A DNA stretch of 64,000 nt, taken from positions 183,997 to 247,996 of the forward strand of contig JAVKDD010000025.1 of NCBI GenBank assembly GCA_040222455.1, read 5' to 3'. The notes under the pieces are model-generated. The model was given only the letters and a program-made list of their open reading frames with translations, had not been told where the DNA came from and did no database searches. Shown here in pieces: positions 52,449 through 61,405 of the stretch (position 1 is the stretch's first letter; each line of letters starts with the position of its first letter). Both the position numbers and the translations under genes were made by a program. The DNA comes from RHLJ01 sp040222455 (GTDB lineage: Bacteria; Bacteroidota; Rhodothermia; Balneolales; Balneolaceae).

Positions 52449-53427
52449 TGTTTACTCTTGGATTAGTTTTATACATAAATAAAAGCAAACTAGAGGTAAC
52501 AATCACACTAAGAATAATCATAAACCAAGGAAGTCCGATATCGGTAGGATCTGCGGCCGCTTCTAGAAATTCGGGGTTCATAGAACCATACACCACTTGA
52601 CTTCCATTATTGATAAAATGGAGCACAATTGCAGGGATTAAACTGTCTGAGATATAGGTTACATAAGCGAATATCATCCCTAAAAAGCTTAGTGGAAGCA
52701 GATTTCCTGGTTGCAGGTGATAGGCCCCGAACATAAATCCTGATACAATAATTGCGGCTTTAATTCCCCAGCTTTTTTCGAGTGCTCTTTGGATGTAGCC
52801 ACGAAACATCACTTCTTCAAAAATGGCGGGTACCAGCGCTATATAAATCAACCCATAAATTACTGCGTTATCAGACTTGATGAATCCTGTAATAATTTCC
52901 AGCATTTGATCTTGTAAATCCTGAAAGAAACTCAGCCAGGGAAATAACTCTGTTAACCAACTAAATACACTAATATTTATCCATCCCAGAAAACCAATAA
53001 CTCCCCATGAGGAAACGAGTAGTAGAATTGAAAGTCCGAGATTTGGAAGTATATTTGGTGAAACTTTCAATCTCAGAAATTCGTGGTGTTTCCCTTTTAC
53101 CGAGTGTAGTTTTGATATTAGATAAGAAGCTAATCCAATGATCAAAAACTGACTAACGGAGTTCGCTTGAAGCTGCACATTAATATTTGCCATTAGTGCT
53201 TCTACTACGGCATTAGCATCCGTAATATCAGGAACAGATGGAAGGATAAGTATAAATGATATGATCCCTCCAACTATCTGAAACAAAATTAGCCCAATAA
53301 CCAGCCAGATAAAGGCCATAGCCCAATGGGTAAAACCGTTTCGTTCTACCCAGGGGAGAAGAGGAGGTTCCTCAAAAGTTTGATTGTTAAATTGAGACGT
53401 TTGAGGGGAGTTTTTTTCCTCTTCCAT
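52435..53427 (-). CDS. CPBP-family intramembrane metalloprotease
   Basis: A 330-residue membrane protein with about eight hydrophobic segments. The CPBP (Abi) motifs are present: 'FEEVMFRGYIQRAL' contains the EExxxR motif, 'SGFMFGAYHL' contains the first His, and 'IVLHFINNG' the HxxxN. Members include CAAX prenyl proteases and related glutamic/metalloproteases. The substrate is unknown. The N-terminal 40 residues are polar and probably cytoplasmic. The gene is 19 bases after the DUF4199-like gene. Confidence 0.92.
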   Translation of the reverse strand: MEEEKNSPQTSQFNNQTFEEPPLLPWVERNGFTHWAMAFIWLVIGLILFQIVGGIISFILILPSVPDITDANAVVEALMANINVQLQANSVSQFLIIGLASYLISKLHSVKGKHHEFLRLKVSPNILPNLGLSILLLVSSWGVIGFLGWINISVFSWLTELFPWLSFFQDLQDQMLEIITGFIKSDNAVIYGLIYIALVPAIFEEVMFRGYIQRALEKSWGIKAAIIVSGFMFGAYHLQPGNLLPLSFLGMIFAYVTYISDSLIPAIVLHFINNGSQVVYGSMNPEFLEAAADPTDIGLPWFMIILSVIVTSSLLLFMYKTNPRVNNEPI

Positions 53428-53446
53428 GTAGTTTTTTTACTTTCGA

Positions 53447-53998
53447 TTAATCTTCTTCGCTTGCGAAGACCTTTGCACCTATTAATCCAGAAATCGCGTT
53501 TAAAATTCCAAGCATCAGTAATCCAATACCAACGGTTACTGCGCTAATGCCAGGTTCAGGAATAAATCCTTTTGCCATTTCCATTTGATCTTCTGTCATA
53601 TTTTGTGCTTCAAGATTTGCAATGCTCCAATCGTATACTGCCTGGTTAATGTCAGGATCAATTAAACTGGTCCATAGTAAAGTTATAAGTGTACTAATAA
53701 CCATGGCTACTAAACCTGTAAACAACCCGATTAAGGCTCCTTTCCCTATTGGAAAAGTAATATCATATTCTTTTGCATAATGGCGAGTTGCGATAAAACC
53801 CCCTATAGCCCCTAATAAACAAGCAAAGGTTCCGATCGCTTGAGATAGGGTAAAACTTGACCCTACTGGTTCACTACTTACTGTCATGTACTGGCTTACT
53901 AAACCAAGTACAGATAATATAAGTGCAGAGATTAACCCACCAATTAGTACTGATGTCCAATAACTTTGGTTAGTTGACTCTATATTTTCATTCTCCAT
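53447..53998 (-). CDS. DUF4199-like membrane protein
   Basis: A 183-residue protein with four hydrophobic segments (about 16-37, 53-70, 85-108 and 150-176) and a polar loop between the last two ('ANLEAQNMTEDQMEMAKGF'). The pattern resembles DUF4199 proteins of Bacteroidota. The function is unknown. The start overlaps the DUF2085 gene by 11 bases. Confidence 0.7.
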   Translation of the reverse strand: MENENIESTNQSYWTSVLIGGLISALILSVLGLVSQYMTVSSEPVGSSFTLSQAIGTFACLLGAIGGFIATRHYAKEYDITFPIGKGALIGLFTGLVAMVISTLITLLWTSLIDPDINQAVYDWSIANLEAQNMTEDQMEMAKGFIPEPGISAVTVGIGLLMLGILNAISGLIGAKVFASEED

Positions 53999-54473
53999 AA
54001 GATTCCTCCGGTTTATCGATTTGTTTAAAAAATTCGTTTGTTAAGTAAAACGCCAAGGCACCTCCAAATAAAGCGCCTAGCAAAAATCGTGAATGCAAGG
54101 TATTTGTCCAAATCCCTAAGGCATTAAAAAAAACATCCACCAAATTCAGCACGATAGTTACTAGTATTAGTTTCAATATTAAGTGATTTATTACAGTAAA
54201 AAAACGGCTAATTAGTGGCATTAAGAGTATTCCTGCTGCAAAACTTCCATATATACCTAAACATCGAGAGCAAATCGCCATCGCTTCTCCGTGTATGGTG
54301 TACGATCTGTTCACATCCTGATGACACAGAATATCAAAAATTTGATGTTGCCAGCTGTATCCCCCTAGCGAAGATTGGTTAAATAAACCCGGTCCCAAAC
54401 CAATTATTAAAAGTAAAATACTGGTGATTAATAGTGGAACATAAAGCTTCATCTGTTGTGCTTTTATTTCCAT
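53988..54473 (-). CDS. DUF2085 membrane protein
   Basis: A 161-residue protein with about four hydrophobic segments. The DUF2085 motif is clear: 'CHQDVNRSYTIHG' followed by 'CSRCLGIYGSF', where the Cys and His residues could bind metal. The function is unknown. It lies six bases after the thioesterase gene. Confidence 0.88.
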   Translation of the reverse strand: MEIKAQQMKLYVPLLITSILLLIIGLGPGLFNQSSLGGYSWQHQIFDILCHQDVNRSYTIHGEAMAICSRCLGIYGSFAAGILLMPLISRFFTVINHLILKLILVTIVLNLVDVFFNALGIWTNTLHSRFLLGALFGGALAFYLTNEFFKQIDKPEESYGE

Positions 54474-54479
54474 TTCGGC

Positions 54480-54917
54480 TCACTTTGAAATTTCGTTTTC
54501 AAACTGATCTAGAAAATATTTTGGTGCCCGAGTGGGTCTGCGAGTTTTATCATTCATAAAACAAAGTGTTACTTCACCAATTGCACAAAGCTGATCTCTT
54601 TCTTTGGCTATCACTTTGTAATAGGTTTTCAATCGTACTCCTGGAGTATCAAAAACTAATACTTTTATGATGATTTCTTCATCATAAAACACGGGTGATT
54701 TATATTCCAATTCTGCATGAATAACCGGAAGCATCACACCATCGTCTTCCATTTTTTGATAGGATAAGCCATAAGACCGAATCATCTCGGTTCGGGCAAC
54801 CTCGAAGTATTCTAAATATCTACCATAATAAACATATCCCATTTTATCAGTTTCGCCGTATCTGCTTCTAAGCACATAGTCGAATTGAATCAACGGGGTT
54901 TTTTCTGGGATGTTCAC
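54480..54917 (-). CDS. acyl-CoA thioesterase, YbgC/4HBT type
   Basis: A 145-residue hotdog protein. The active-site segment is 'YGETDKMGYVYYGRYLEYFE', with Asp in the position of the 4-hydroxybenzoyl-CoA thioesterase catalytic Asp. It hydrolyses acyl-CoA esters. It starts three bases after the accA stop, so a link with acyl-CoA metabolism or lipid synthesis is plausible. Confidence 0.9.
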   Translation of the reverse strand: MNIPEKTPLIQFDYVLRSRYGETDKMGYVYYGRYLEYFEVARTEMIRSYGLSYQKMEDDGVMLPVIHAELEYKSPVFYDEEIIIKVLVFDTPGVRLKTYYKVIAKERDQLCAIGEVTLCFMNDKTRRPTRAPKYFLDQFENEISK

Positions 54918-54920
54918 GGT

Positions 54921-55874
54921 TTATGCTTTTTGGAAAGCACCCATTGCAGAATACTTAGCTATTCTTTCTTCGATTAATTTTTCCGGACTTTTCTTACCTA
55001 GTTTTTTCAAGCTTGCTAAAATCTGCTTTTTTACAGCATTTGCTGATGCATCGAAATCTCTGTGTGCGCCTCCTAATGGCTCGGGAATTACACCGTCAAT
55101 CACTTTTAGTTCTTTTAAATCTGAGGCTGTCAACTTCAAAACTTCAGCTGCTTGTTCTTTATAATCCCAGGTTTTCCAAAGTATGGATGAACAAGATTCC
55201 GGCGAAATCACAGAATACCAGGTATTTTCCATCATATAGACTTCATTACCCATCCCAATTCCAATAGCTCCTCCACTTGCGCCTTCACCAATTACAATAG
55301 TTAGAAATGGAACCTTCAGCATTGCCATCATTTTTAGGTTTCTTGCAATTGCTTCCGCTTGCCCTCTTTCTTCTGCCTCTAATCCTGGGAAAGCTCCCGG
55401 AGTGTCTAACAGAGTAATAATTGGGGTTTTAAATTTTTCGGCAAGTTTCATCAATCGATAGGCTTTTCTATAGCCCTCAGGGTTTGCCATTCCGAAATTT
55501 CGGTACGTTCGCTTTACGGTATCTCTTCCTTTTTGATGACCTATGATCATAACAGGATTTCCGTCAATACGAGCAAAACCACCTACAATTGCTTTGTCAT
55601 CTGCATGGTAGCGATCGCCGTGTAATTCAACAAATTCATCACAAATCAGCTCAATGTAATCTAAGGTGTAGGGCCGGTCTGGATGGCGGGCAAGTTGAAC
55701 TCGCTGCCATCGAGTTAGATTTTTAAATATGCTTTCTCTCAGACTATCAACTTTCTTCTTTAGCCCCGAAATTTCTTTACTTAAAACTCCATCACTTACT
55801 GAAGACAGCCCTTCTAATTCTTCTATTTTCTTTTCTAAATCTGCTATTGGTTGCTCAAAGTCCAAATACTGCAT
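54921..55874 (-). CDS. accA: acetyl-CoA carboxylase carboxyltransferase subunit alpha
   Basis: A 317-residue protein of normal AccA length. A helical N-terminus (about 1-60) is followed by the crotonase-like carboxyltransferase domain with 'RPYTLDYIELICDEF', 'LLDTPGAFPGLEAEERGQ' and 'GEGASGGAIGIG'. With AccD it transfers the carboxyl group from biotin to acetyl-CoA, the first step of fatty-acid synthesis. accD is not in the window. It heads the lipid-related genes of the run. Confidence 0.98.
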   Translation of the reverse strand: MQYLDFEQPIADLEKKIEELEGLSSVSDGVLSKEISGLKKKVDSLRESIFKNLTRWQRVQLARHPDRPYTLDYIELICDEFVELHGDRYHADDKAIVGGFARIDGNPVMIIGHQKGRDTVKRTYRNFGMANPEGYRKAYRLMKLAEKFKTPIITLLDTPGAFPGLEAEERGQAEAIARNLKMMAMLKVPFLTIVIGEGASGGAIGIGMGNEVYMMENTWYSVISPESCSSILWKTWDYKEQAAEVLKLTASDLKELKVIDGVIPEPLGGAHRDFDASANAVKKQILASLKKLGKKSPEKLIEERIAKYSAMGAFQKA

Positions 55875-55937
55875 ATCAACGATTTTCTTTAGTTTTGTAG
55901 AATATACATAATCTTATTTTTGAAATAAGACTAAATA

Positions 55938-56669
55938 TCAAAGGGTGCCAAACAGGCTTCTTACTTTTATAGCCCAAACTCTCCACATTGCCTCACGGAC
56001 TATTTTTTTAGACATTTTTGAGACTCCTTCTTCGCGTTCGCGGAAAATAATGGATACTTCTTTTAGCTTAAAGCCAGCCTTCCAAGCTCGAAAGTGTAAT
56101 TCAATTTGGAACGCATAGCCATTTGAACGTATGCGGTCTAATGCGATGTTTTCAATTACTCTACGATGAATACATTTAAAACCAGCAGTGGTATCAAAAA
56201 CAGGTAACCCCGTAATAGTTCGGGCATAGATATTAGCTCCATAAGATAAAATCAAACGACTTAAAGGCCAGTTTATAATACTTATTCCGTTCGAATACCT
56301 TGACCCAATGGCAATATCAGCTTCTCCTTTTCGAACTTTACTTACTAATTTTGGAACATCTTCTGGTGAATGCGAAAAGTCTGCATCCATTTCACACACG
56401 AATTCATAATTATGTTCTATTGCATATTTAAAACCTGCAACATACGCAGTTCCTAACCCTAGTTTACCTGATCTCTCCAACAAGTGTATTCTATCAGGTT
56501 TTTCTTTTTGGGCTTTTTTTACAACATCCGCGGTTCCATCAGGGGAGCCATCGTCAACAATAAGTACGTCTACTTCCTCTTCTTCTAATTCTAGAAGACG
56601 ATTAATCATTCTAAGGATGTTACCTGATTCGTTGTAGGTTGGTATGATAATTAGGGCTTTATCTTTCAA
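55938..56669 (-). CDS. DPM1-like polyprenol-phosphate glycosyltransferase (GT2)
   Basis: A 243-residue GT-A glycosyltransferase with 'IIPTYNESGNI' at the start, the metal-binding DxD region 'CEMDADFSHSPEDVPKL', and 'TAGFKCIHRRV'. The sequence matches the polyprenol monophosphomannose synthase (DPM1) group, which transfers mannose or glucose to a polyprenyl phosphate. There is no C-terminal membrane segment. It follows the undecaprenyl-phosphate sugar transferase by two bases, so the two act in the same glycan pathway by inference. Confidence 0.9.
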   Translation of the reverse strand: MKDKALIIIPTYNESGNILRMINRLLELEEEEVDVLIVDDGSPDGTADVVKKAQKEKPDRIHLLERSGKLGLGTAYVAGFKYAIEHNYEFVCEMDADFSHSPEDVPKLVSKVRKGEADIAIGSRYSNGISIINWPLSRLILSYGANIYARTITGLPVFDTTAGFKCIHRRVIENIALDRIRSNGYAFQIELHFRAWKAGFKLKEVSIIFREREEGVSKMSKKIVREAMWRVWAIKVRSLFGTL

Positions 56670-56671
56670 AA

Positions 56672-58081
56672 CTATTGCCCTTTTCCTTTTAGCATAGTGA
56701 TTATTGTGATGATTAGGATTTTCATATCCATTTTTAACGAAATATTTTCTACATAAAATAAATCATACTTCGTTTTTTCTTTCACATCATCAAGCGACGA
56801 GTCGTACTTCCATTTTACCTGAGCCCAGCCGGTAATTCCTGGTCTCACACGAAGACGTCTAGTATATAATGGTATTTGAATCTTAAACTGATCCACAAAG
56901 TGAGGGCGTTCAGGTCTTGGGCCAACTAAACTCATCGATCCTCTAAGTACGTTTGCAAGTTGAGGAATTTCGTCCAACCTAAGCTTTCTTAACCAGTATC
57001 CTATTTTTGTAATTCTAGGATCGTTTTCCGTTGCCCAAGTAGGTCCGGTTTCTGATTCAGCGTCAATGTACATGGTTCTGAATTTATACATTGTAAACGG
57101 CTTACCTCCCTTTCCAACTCTTCTTTGTTTATATATAATTGGGCCTTTTGAACCGGATTTTATTAATAGTGCAATAATACCTAGTATTGGAAAGGTGACC
57201 ACTAAAACAATCAAAGAAACTACTAAATCCATAATCCTTTTCACTCCTTTTTCCCATAATGGCATAGGCTCGGGTGAGATTTCGATAATGGGCATTCCAA
57301 ATATTTGATTCGTCTTATTTAATCCACTTACAAGTTGATAGAAATCAGGTAGTAATTTTAATGTAATGTCTGGATGATCGACTTTCGAAATTACTTCTAT
57401 CAAATCTTTTCTGCGATCTGGTTCAACGGCTACCAATACATCTTGAATTTGACGGTTCTCAATAATATCTGTGATATTATCAAGATGGCCGATTACTTCT
57501 TCTTCAAGAATTCCTATTTCAGGGTTTACCACTTTTCCATTAACCTGAATATAGCCCAATACTTCCATTCCGAGTGTTTTATTGCGCATTAAGTCGTCAT
57601 AAGCAACTTTAGCATTATATCCTGTGCCTACAATTATAGTTCGATGAAGACCTTTACCGTGCTGAGCATAAACTCGTTGAACTGTACGAATAATAAATCT
57701 ATTCGTCGCAGTACTCAGAAATACAAATGCCCAGTAGAATAGTAAAATACTTCGATCTACTTCAAATGAGACTTCTTCTCCATAATCCCACATAAAGTAA
57801 AGTATTAGCGCACCTATACTTGTAGACTTAAATACTTTGAAAAACTCGTCTAATCGAGACACTAAATATAGTTTCTTATAAAGGCCTGATATCACAAAAA
57901 TAGCAACCCAAAAGGAGCAAAGTATTATTCCGGCTACAACAAGATTTAAACCAATATGCCTGAGATGCATATTTACTGTTTCTGTAAAAAAAAGATGGAA
58001 CATAAACCAGCTAGCGAGGACAATAAGAAAGTCCATAATACTGGTAAATATTACTTCTCTATATCTTTTTAAATTACTCAA
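56672..58081 (-). CDS. undecaprenyl-phosphate sugar-1-phosphate transferase (WbaP/WcaJ-like)
   Basis: A 469-residue polyisoprenyl-phosphate hexose-1-phosphate transferase. Four N-terminal helices (about 10-115), a CoA-binding-like domain (about 140-240) and a C-terminal sugar-transferase domain with 'KRIMDLVVSLIVLVVTFP', 'YKFRTMYIDAES' (catalytic Asp-Glu region), 'LRKLRLDEIPQLANVLRG' and 'SLVGPRPERPHF', 'RPGITGWAQ'. It loads the first sugar on undecaprenyl phosphate for exopolysaccharide or O-antigen assembly. The sugar is not readable. Confidence 0.94.
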   Translation of the reverse strand: MSNLKRYREVIFTSIMDFLIVLASWFMFHLFFTETVNMHLRHIGLNLVVAGIILCSFWVAIFVISGLYKKLYLVSRLDEFFKVFKSTSIGALILYFMWDYGEEVSFEVDRSILLFYWAFVFLSTATNRFIIRTVQRVYAQHGKGLHRTIIVGTGYNAKVAYDDLMRNKTLGMEVLGYIQVNGKVVNPEIGILEEEVIGHLDNITDIIENRQIQDVLVAVEPDRRKDLIEVISKVDHPDITLKLLPDFYQLVSGLNKTNQIFGMPIIEISPEPMPLWEKGVKRIMDLVVSLIVLVVTFPILGIIALLIKSGSKGPIIYKQRRVGKGGKPFTMYKFRTMYIDAESETGPTWATENDPRITKIGYWLRKLRLDEIPQLANVLRGSMSLVGPRPERPHFVDQFKIQIPLYTRRLRVRPGITGWAQVKWKYDSSLDDVKEKTKYDLFYVENISLKMDMKILIITIITMLKGKGQ

Positions 58082-58166
58082 TTAAAAAATTCCACCCGAT
58101 TGGTTACCTTTAAATAATCCCAAAATAAGCATTTTTATATATGCTACATAACTTAGTAACCATAAA

Positions 58167-59303
58167 ATATTCGATTTGTATACACATCTAGGATCTTGTT
58201 CTTCTACAAAAGCGCGATTAGGCAAACTAAAAACTGATCATGGTGAGATTGAAACACCCATTTTTATGCCTGTTGGTACCTTAGGAACGGTAAAAGCTGT
58301 TTCTCAAGATCAACTTGTTGATCAGGTTAAGGCACATATAATTTTGGGAAATACTTACCATCTTTATCTTCGCCCCGGGTGTGATATTATAACTAAAGCT
58401 GGTGGGTTACATTCATTTATGCGCTGGGAAAAGCCCATTTTAACAGACTCGGGTGGGTATCAGATTTTCTCACTGTCGGACAATAGAAAGTTAGAGGAAG
58501 AAGGCGCTTTTTTTAAAAGTCATATTGACGGATCTAAACATTTATTTACGCCAGAGAATGTAGTAGAAATTCAGCGAGTTTTGGGTTCTGATATTATGAT
58601 GTTACTGGATGAATGTCCTCCTTACCCATCCAGCTATGAATATGCTAAAAATTCAATGGAGCTTACCCATCGTTGGGCTAAAAGAGGAAGAAAACATTTT
58701 TTAGATACCTCACCTCATTATAATCATACCCAATTTCAATTTGGTATTGTACAAGGTGGAACCTATAAAGACCTCAGAATTGAGTCTACGAAATTTATGG
58801 CAGATCAAGATTTCGAAGGTATTGCCATAGGTGGACTTAGTGTAGGTGAACCGATACCGCTTATGTATGAAATGACCGATCTTAATACAGAATATTTGCC
58901 CGTAGATAAAGCCAGATATTTAATGGGTGTGGGAACTCCAGCAAATTTAATTGAATGTGTGGCACGTGGGATAGATATGTTTGATTGCGTAATGCCGACT
59001 CGAAATGCGCGTAATGGTATGGTGTTCACTCGCCATGGCCGAATAAATTTGAGAAATGCAAAATGGAAAGATCATCATGAAGTGTTTGATGCTGATTTTC
59101 CAACTGACTTATGCAGTAAATATTCCATGGCGTATATCCACCACTTAATAAAAACGAACGAAATACTCGGGCTCACATTAGCCTCTTTGCATAACTTAAC
59201 GTTCTATTTATGGTTAATGGAAGAAATTAGAATGCACATTAAAAATGATACCTTTGGTAATTGGTACTCGAAAATGGCAGAACAACTCGAAGTGCGACTT
59301 TAG
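58167..59303 (+). CDS. tgt: queuine tRNA-ribosyltransferase
   Basis: A protein of about 375 residues that exchanges guanine-34 for a queuosine precursor in tRNA. Catalytic Asp residues lie in 'LTDSGGYQIFSL' and 'MFDCVMPTRNARNG'. The first standard start is TTG at 58176, but the family N-terminus (FDL...) is encoded from an ATA at 58167, which I give as a possible start; an in-frame stop lies at 58149. The zinc motif CxCxxC is reduced to one Cys (TDLCSKYSMAYIHHL), although the later His in SLHN remains. Its 3' end overlaps the convergent glycosyltransferase by four bases. Confidence 0.93.
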   Translation: MFDLYTHLGSCSSTKARLGKLKTDHGEIETPIFMPVGTLGTVKAVSQDQLVDQVKAHIILGNTYHLYLRPGCDIITKAGGLHSFMRWEKPILTDSGGYQIFSLSDNRKLEEEGAFFKSHIDGSKHLFTPENVVEIQRVLGSDIMMLLDECPPYPSSYEYAKNSMELTHRWAKRGRKHFLDTSPHYNHTQFQFGIVQGGTYKDLRIESTKFMADQDFEGIAIGGLSVGEPIPLMYEMTDLNTEYLPVDKARYLMGVGTPANLIECVARGIDMFDCVMPTRNARNGMVFTRHGRINLRNAKWKDHHEVFDADFPTDLCSKYSMAYIHHLIKTNEILGLTLASLHNLTFYLWLMEEIRMHIKNDTFGNWYSKMAEQLEVRL

Positions 59304-61375
59304 GAATTTTTATTTAAAGCTCTCGTTAGATCTTCAGAGAAAGTTGCTCCTGCAAATAATGTCTTTAGTAGAATGTCTATATCCATCCAAATTGTATAAT
59401 TTTGAAGATAGTAGAGCTCATAATTCTCGCTGTCTTCATCAGATAGAATTCTGGATTTATTCATCTGAATGGTTCCTGTAGAACCAGGTTTCGATTGAGA
59501 AGCTTTTTCTTGTTTTATATATAAAGGGGTTCCGACTAAGCTCATTGAGCCTTTAATTATATGCCAGAATAGTAATGTCCTATTTTTCCAAGATTTACCA
59601 GATTCTGAATTGTAAAAGCTAAGACCTTTTACCCTGGTTTTTTTTGTTGAAGAAAAAAGAAGCGTTGGAAAAGTAAAAAGTAGTAAGACCGAAAAAATGG
59701 GTAATGCCACCGCCAAATCCATCAATCTTTTCATAAACCGGTTTACCCCTTTATAATACCCGAAATCCACTTCAACAAGTGGTATAGATTCAAGATACTC
59801 GACATTTGATTTTCCTAGAATAAAATCCATGGTATCGGGCACAAGTTTAAAGAGTACACCCTCGTTCTGTAGAAGTGAAATTTGACGAAGCATATTCTTG
59901 TATGAAATCGATTTTAGAGCAAAAAATACCTGATCAATTTGATATGCTTTTATAAAATCTTGGAGTTGTGGAAGTTCTCCTAATGAACCTTCACTTTTCT
60001 CATCAACCGATATAGTACCAACTACTTCATAATTCCAATCTGGCCGCGAATGAATTTTATTTTTTATTTCTTTAGTGTGCTCAACATCCCCAACCAATAA
60101 AATCTTTAACCGTTTAAGCTTACCCGTTACTTTCGAATCGGTTTTCGAAAGATTGATTTGTATAACTTTAAGTAGCAGCATCATAACTAGAGCTGTAACA
60201 AGACCGATTATTAATGCTAGTCTTGAAAAAGCATAATCTCTTACAAAAAAAGTTATCAGCGCTACGCCAGCGTAGGAAGCTACAATAGCTTTAATCTGAT
60301 TTGAAATTGATTCCGTTTTCGATCTAAATAAATCTAAAAAGCTACCAACAAACACATAAATAATTGAAGCAAGTAAATTGATCCATAAAAATTTTAGGTT
60401 TTGAAGATTCGTCATTACCTCATAGCTAAACTGAAACCTTATCATAAACCCTAGGATTACAGAAGCATTTAAAAGAAGAAGATCGGAGGTAATAAAACCG
60501 ATCATTCTAAAATTACTACCTAGTAAAGTCATAAAAGCTCGTATCCAAATCGCCGAATAAATAAAAACCTTAAATAGAAAACTATACTTTGAGCTTTGAT
60601 GCTTATCAAAGAATTGATATAGCGCTTTATTAAATATCTTTATGTATTTGAGATCACCTTTACGAGTACTTTCACCTTTATAGTGGATAATGGAAGTTGC
60701 AGGAACATATTCGATATAGTATTCTGTTTCTTGAATACGATAACAAAGATCGATGTCCTCGCCATACATGAAAAAACGTTCATCAAATCCTCCGAGTTTT
60801 TTCAAAACGCTTGTTCTCCAAAACATAAACGCTCCTGAAAGAACTGGTACTTTTGCCATTTCATCTTCACCCACCCAGTTCATATAATATTCGCTGAATA
60901 GTTTGCTGTCACTGAATAATGTACTGAGTCCGGAAGCCTTCGTAAATGAAGACCAAAGTGTAGGAACTGAGCGCTTTGATTCTGGAGCAAATGTACCGTC
61001 TGGATTTAGAATTTTACATCCTGCGGCGCCACAATTACTATTTTCTTCCATGTGTTTAATTAATATCCCAAAAGAATCTTCACTTACTATGGTGTCTGGA
61101 TTTATAATTAAACAATATTTTCCTTTGGCTATATCAATTGCCTGATTATTCGCTTTACCAAATCCTAGGTTCTTTTTATTTTCGATATATATAACATCTG
61201 GAAAGCGCTCCTTTAAATATTCAATGGATCCATCCTGAGAATGGTTATCAACTACAAATATCTGAAGTGTAAATTGATTTTTTGCTTTGTAAATGGAATT
61301 CAGAAGATTAGATATATACTCTCTAACCTTGTAGTTAACAATAACTATTGATATGTCGATTTGGGTTTTACTCAA
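59300..61375 (-). CDS. GT2 glycosyltransferase fused to degenerate sugar-phosphate transferase domain
   Basis: A 691-residue fusion. Residues about 5-235 are a GT2 rhamnosyltransferase-like domain ('IVIVNYKVREYISNLLN', 'NLGFGKANNQAI', 'INPDTIVSED', 'GGFDERFFMYGEDIDLCYR'). Several helices follow (about 255-400), then a CoA-binding-like domain (about 410-500) and a C-terminal part resembling the PHPT family ('FMKRLMDLAVALPIF', 'IIKGSMSLVGTPLY', 'KPGSTGTIQ'). The catalytic stretch of PHPT enzymes (KFRTM...D-E) is missing, so that half is probably inactive or has another role. It is 30 bases downstream of porZ. Confidence 0.88.
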   Translation of the reverse strand: MSKTQIDISIVIVNYKVREYISNLLNSIYKAKNQFTLQIFVVDNHSQDGSIEYLKERFPDVIYIENKKNLGFGKANNQAIDIAKGKYCLIINPDTIVSEDSFGILIKHMEENSNCGAAGCKILNPDGTFAPESKRSVPTLWSSFTKASGLSTLFSDSKLFSEYYMNWVGEDEMAKVPVLSGAFMFWRTSVLKKLGGFDERFFMYGEDIDLCYRIQETEYYIEYVPATSIIHYKGESTRKGDLKYIKIFNKALYQFFDKHQSSKYSFLFKVFIYSAIWIRAFMTLLGSNFRMIGFITSDLLLLNASVILGFMIRFQFSYEVMTNLQNLKFLWINLLASIIYVFVGSFLDLFRSKTESISNQIKAIVASYAGVALITFFVRDYAFSRLALIIGLVTALVMMLLLKVIQINLSKTDSKVTGKLKRLKILLVGDVEHTKEIKNKIHSRPDWNYEVVGTISVDEKSEGSLGELPQLQDFIKAYQIDQVFFALKSISYKNMLRQISLLQNEGVLFKLVPDTMDFILGKSNVEYLESIPLVEVDFGYYKGVNRFMKRLMDLAVALPIFSVLLLFTFPTLLFSSTKKTRVKGLSFYNSESGKSWKNRTLLFWHIIKGSMSLVGTPLYIKQEKASQSKPGSTGTIQMNKSRILSDEDSENYELYYLQNYTIWMDIDILLKTLFAGATFSEDLTRALNKNS

Positions 61376-61405
61376 CTCAGAAATGCCCTTTATATGTGCT
61401 TCAAT

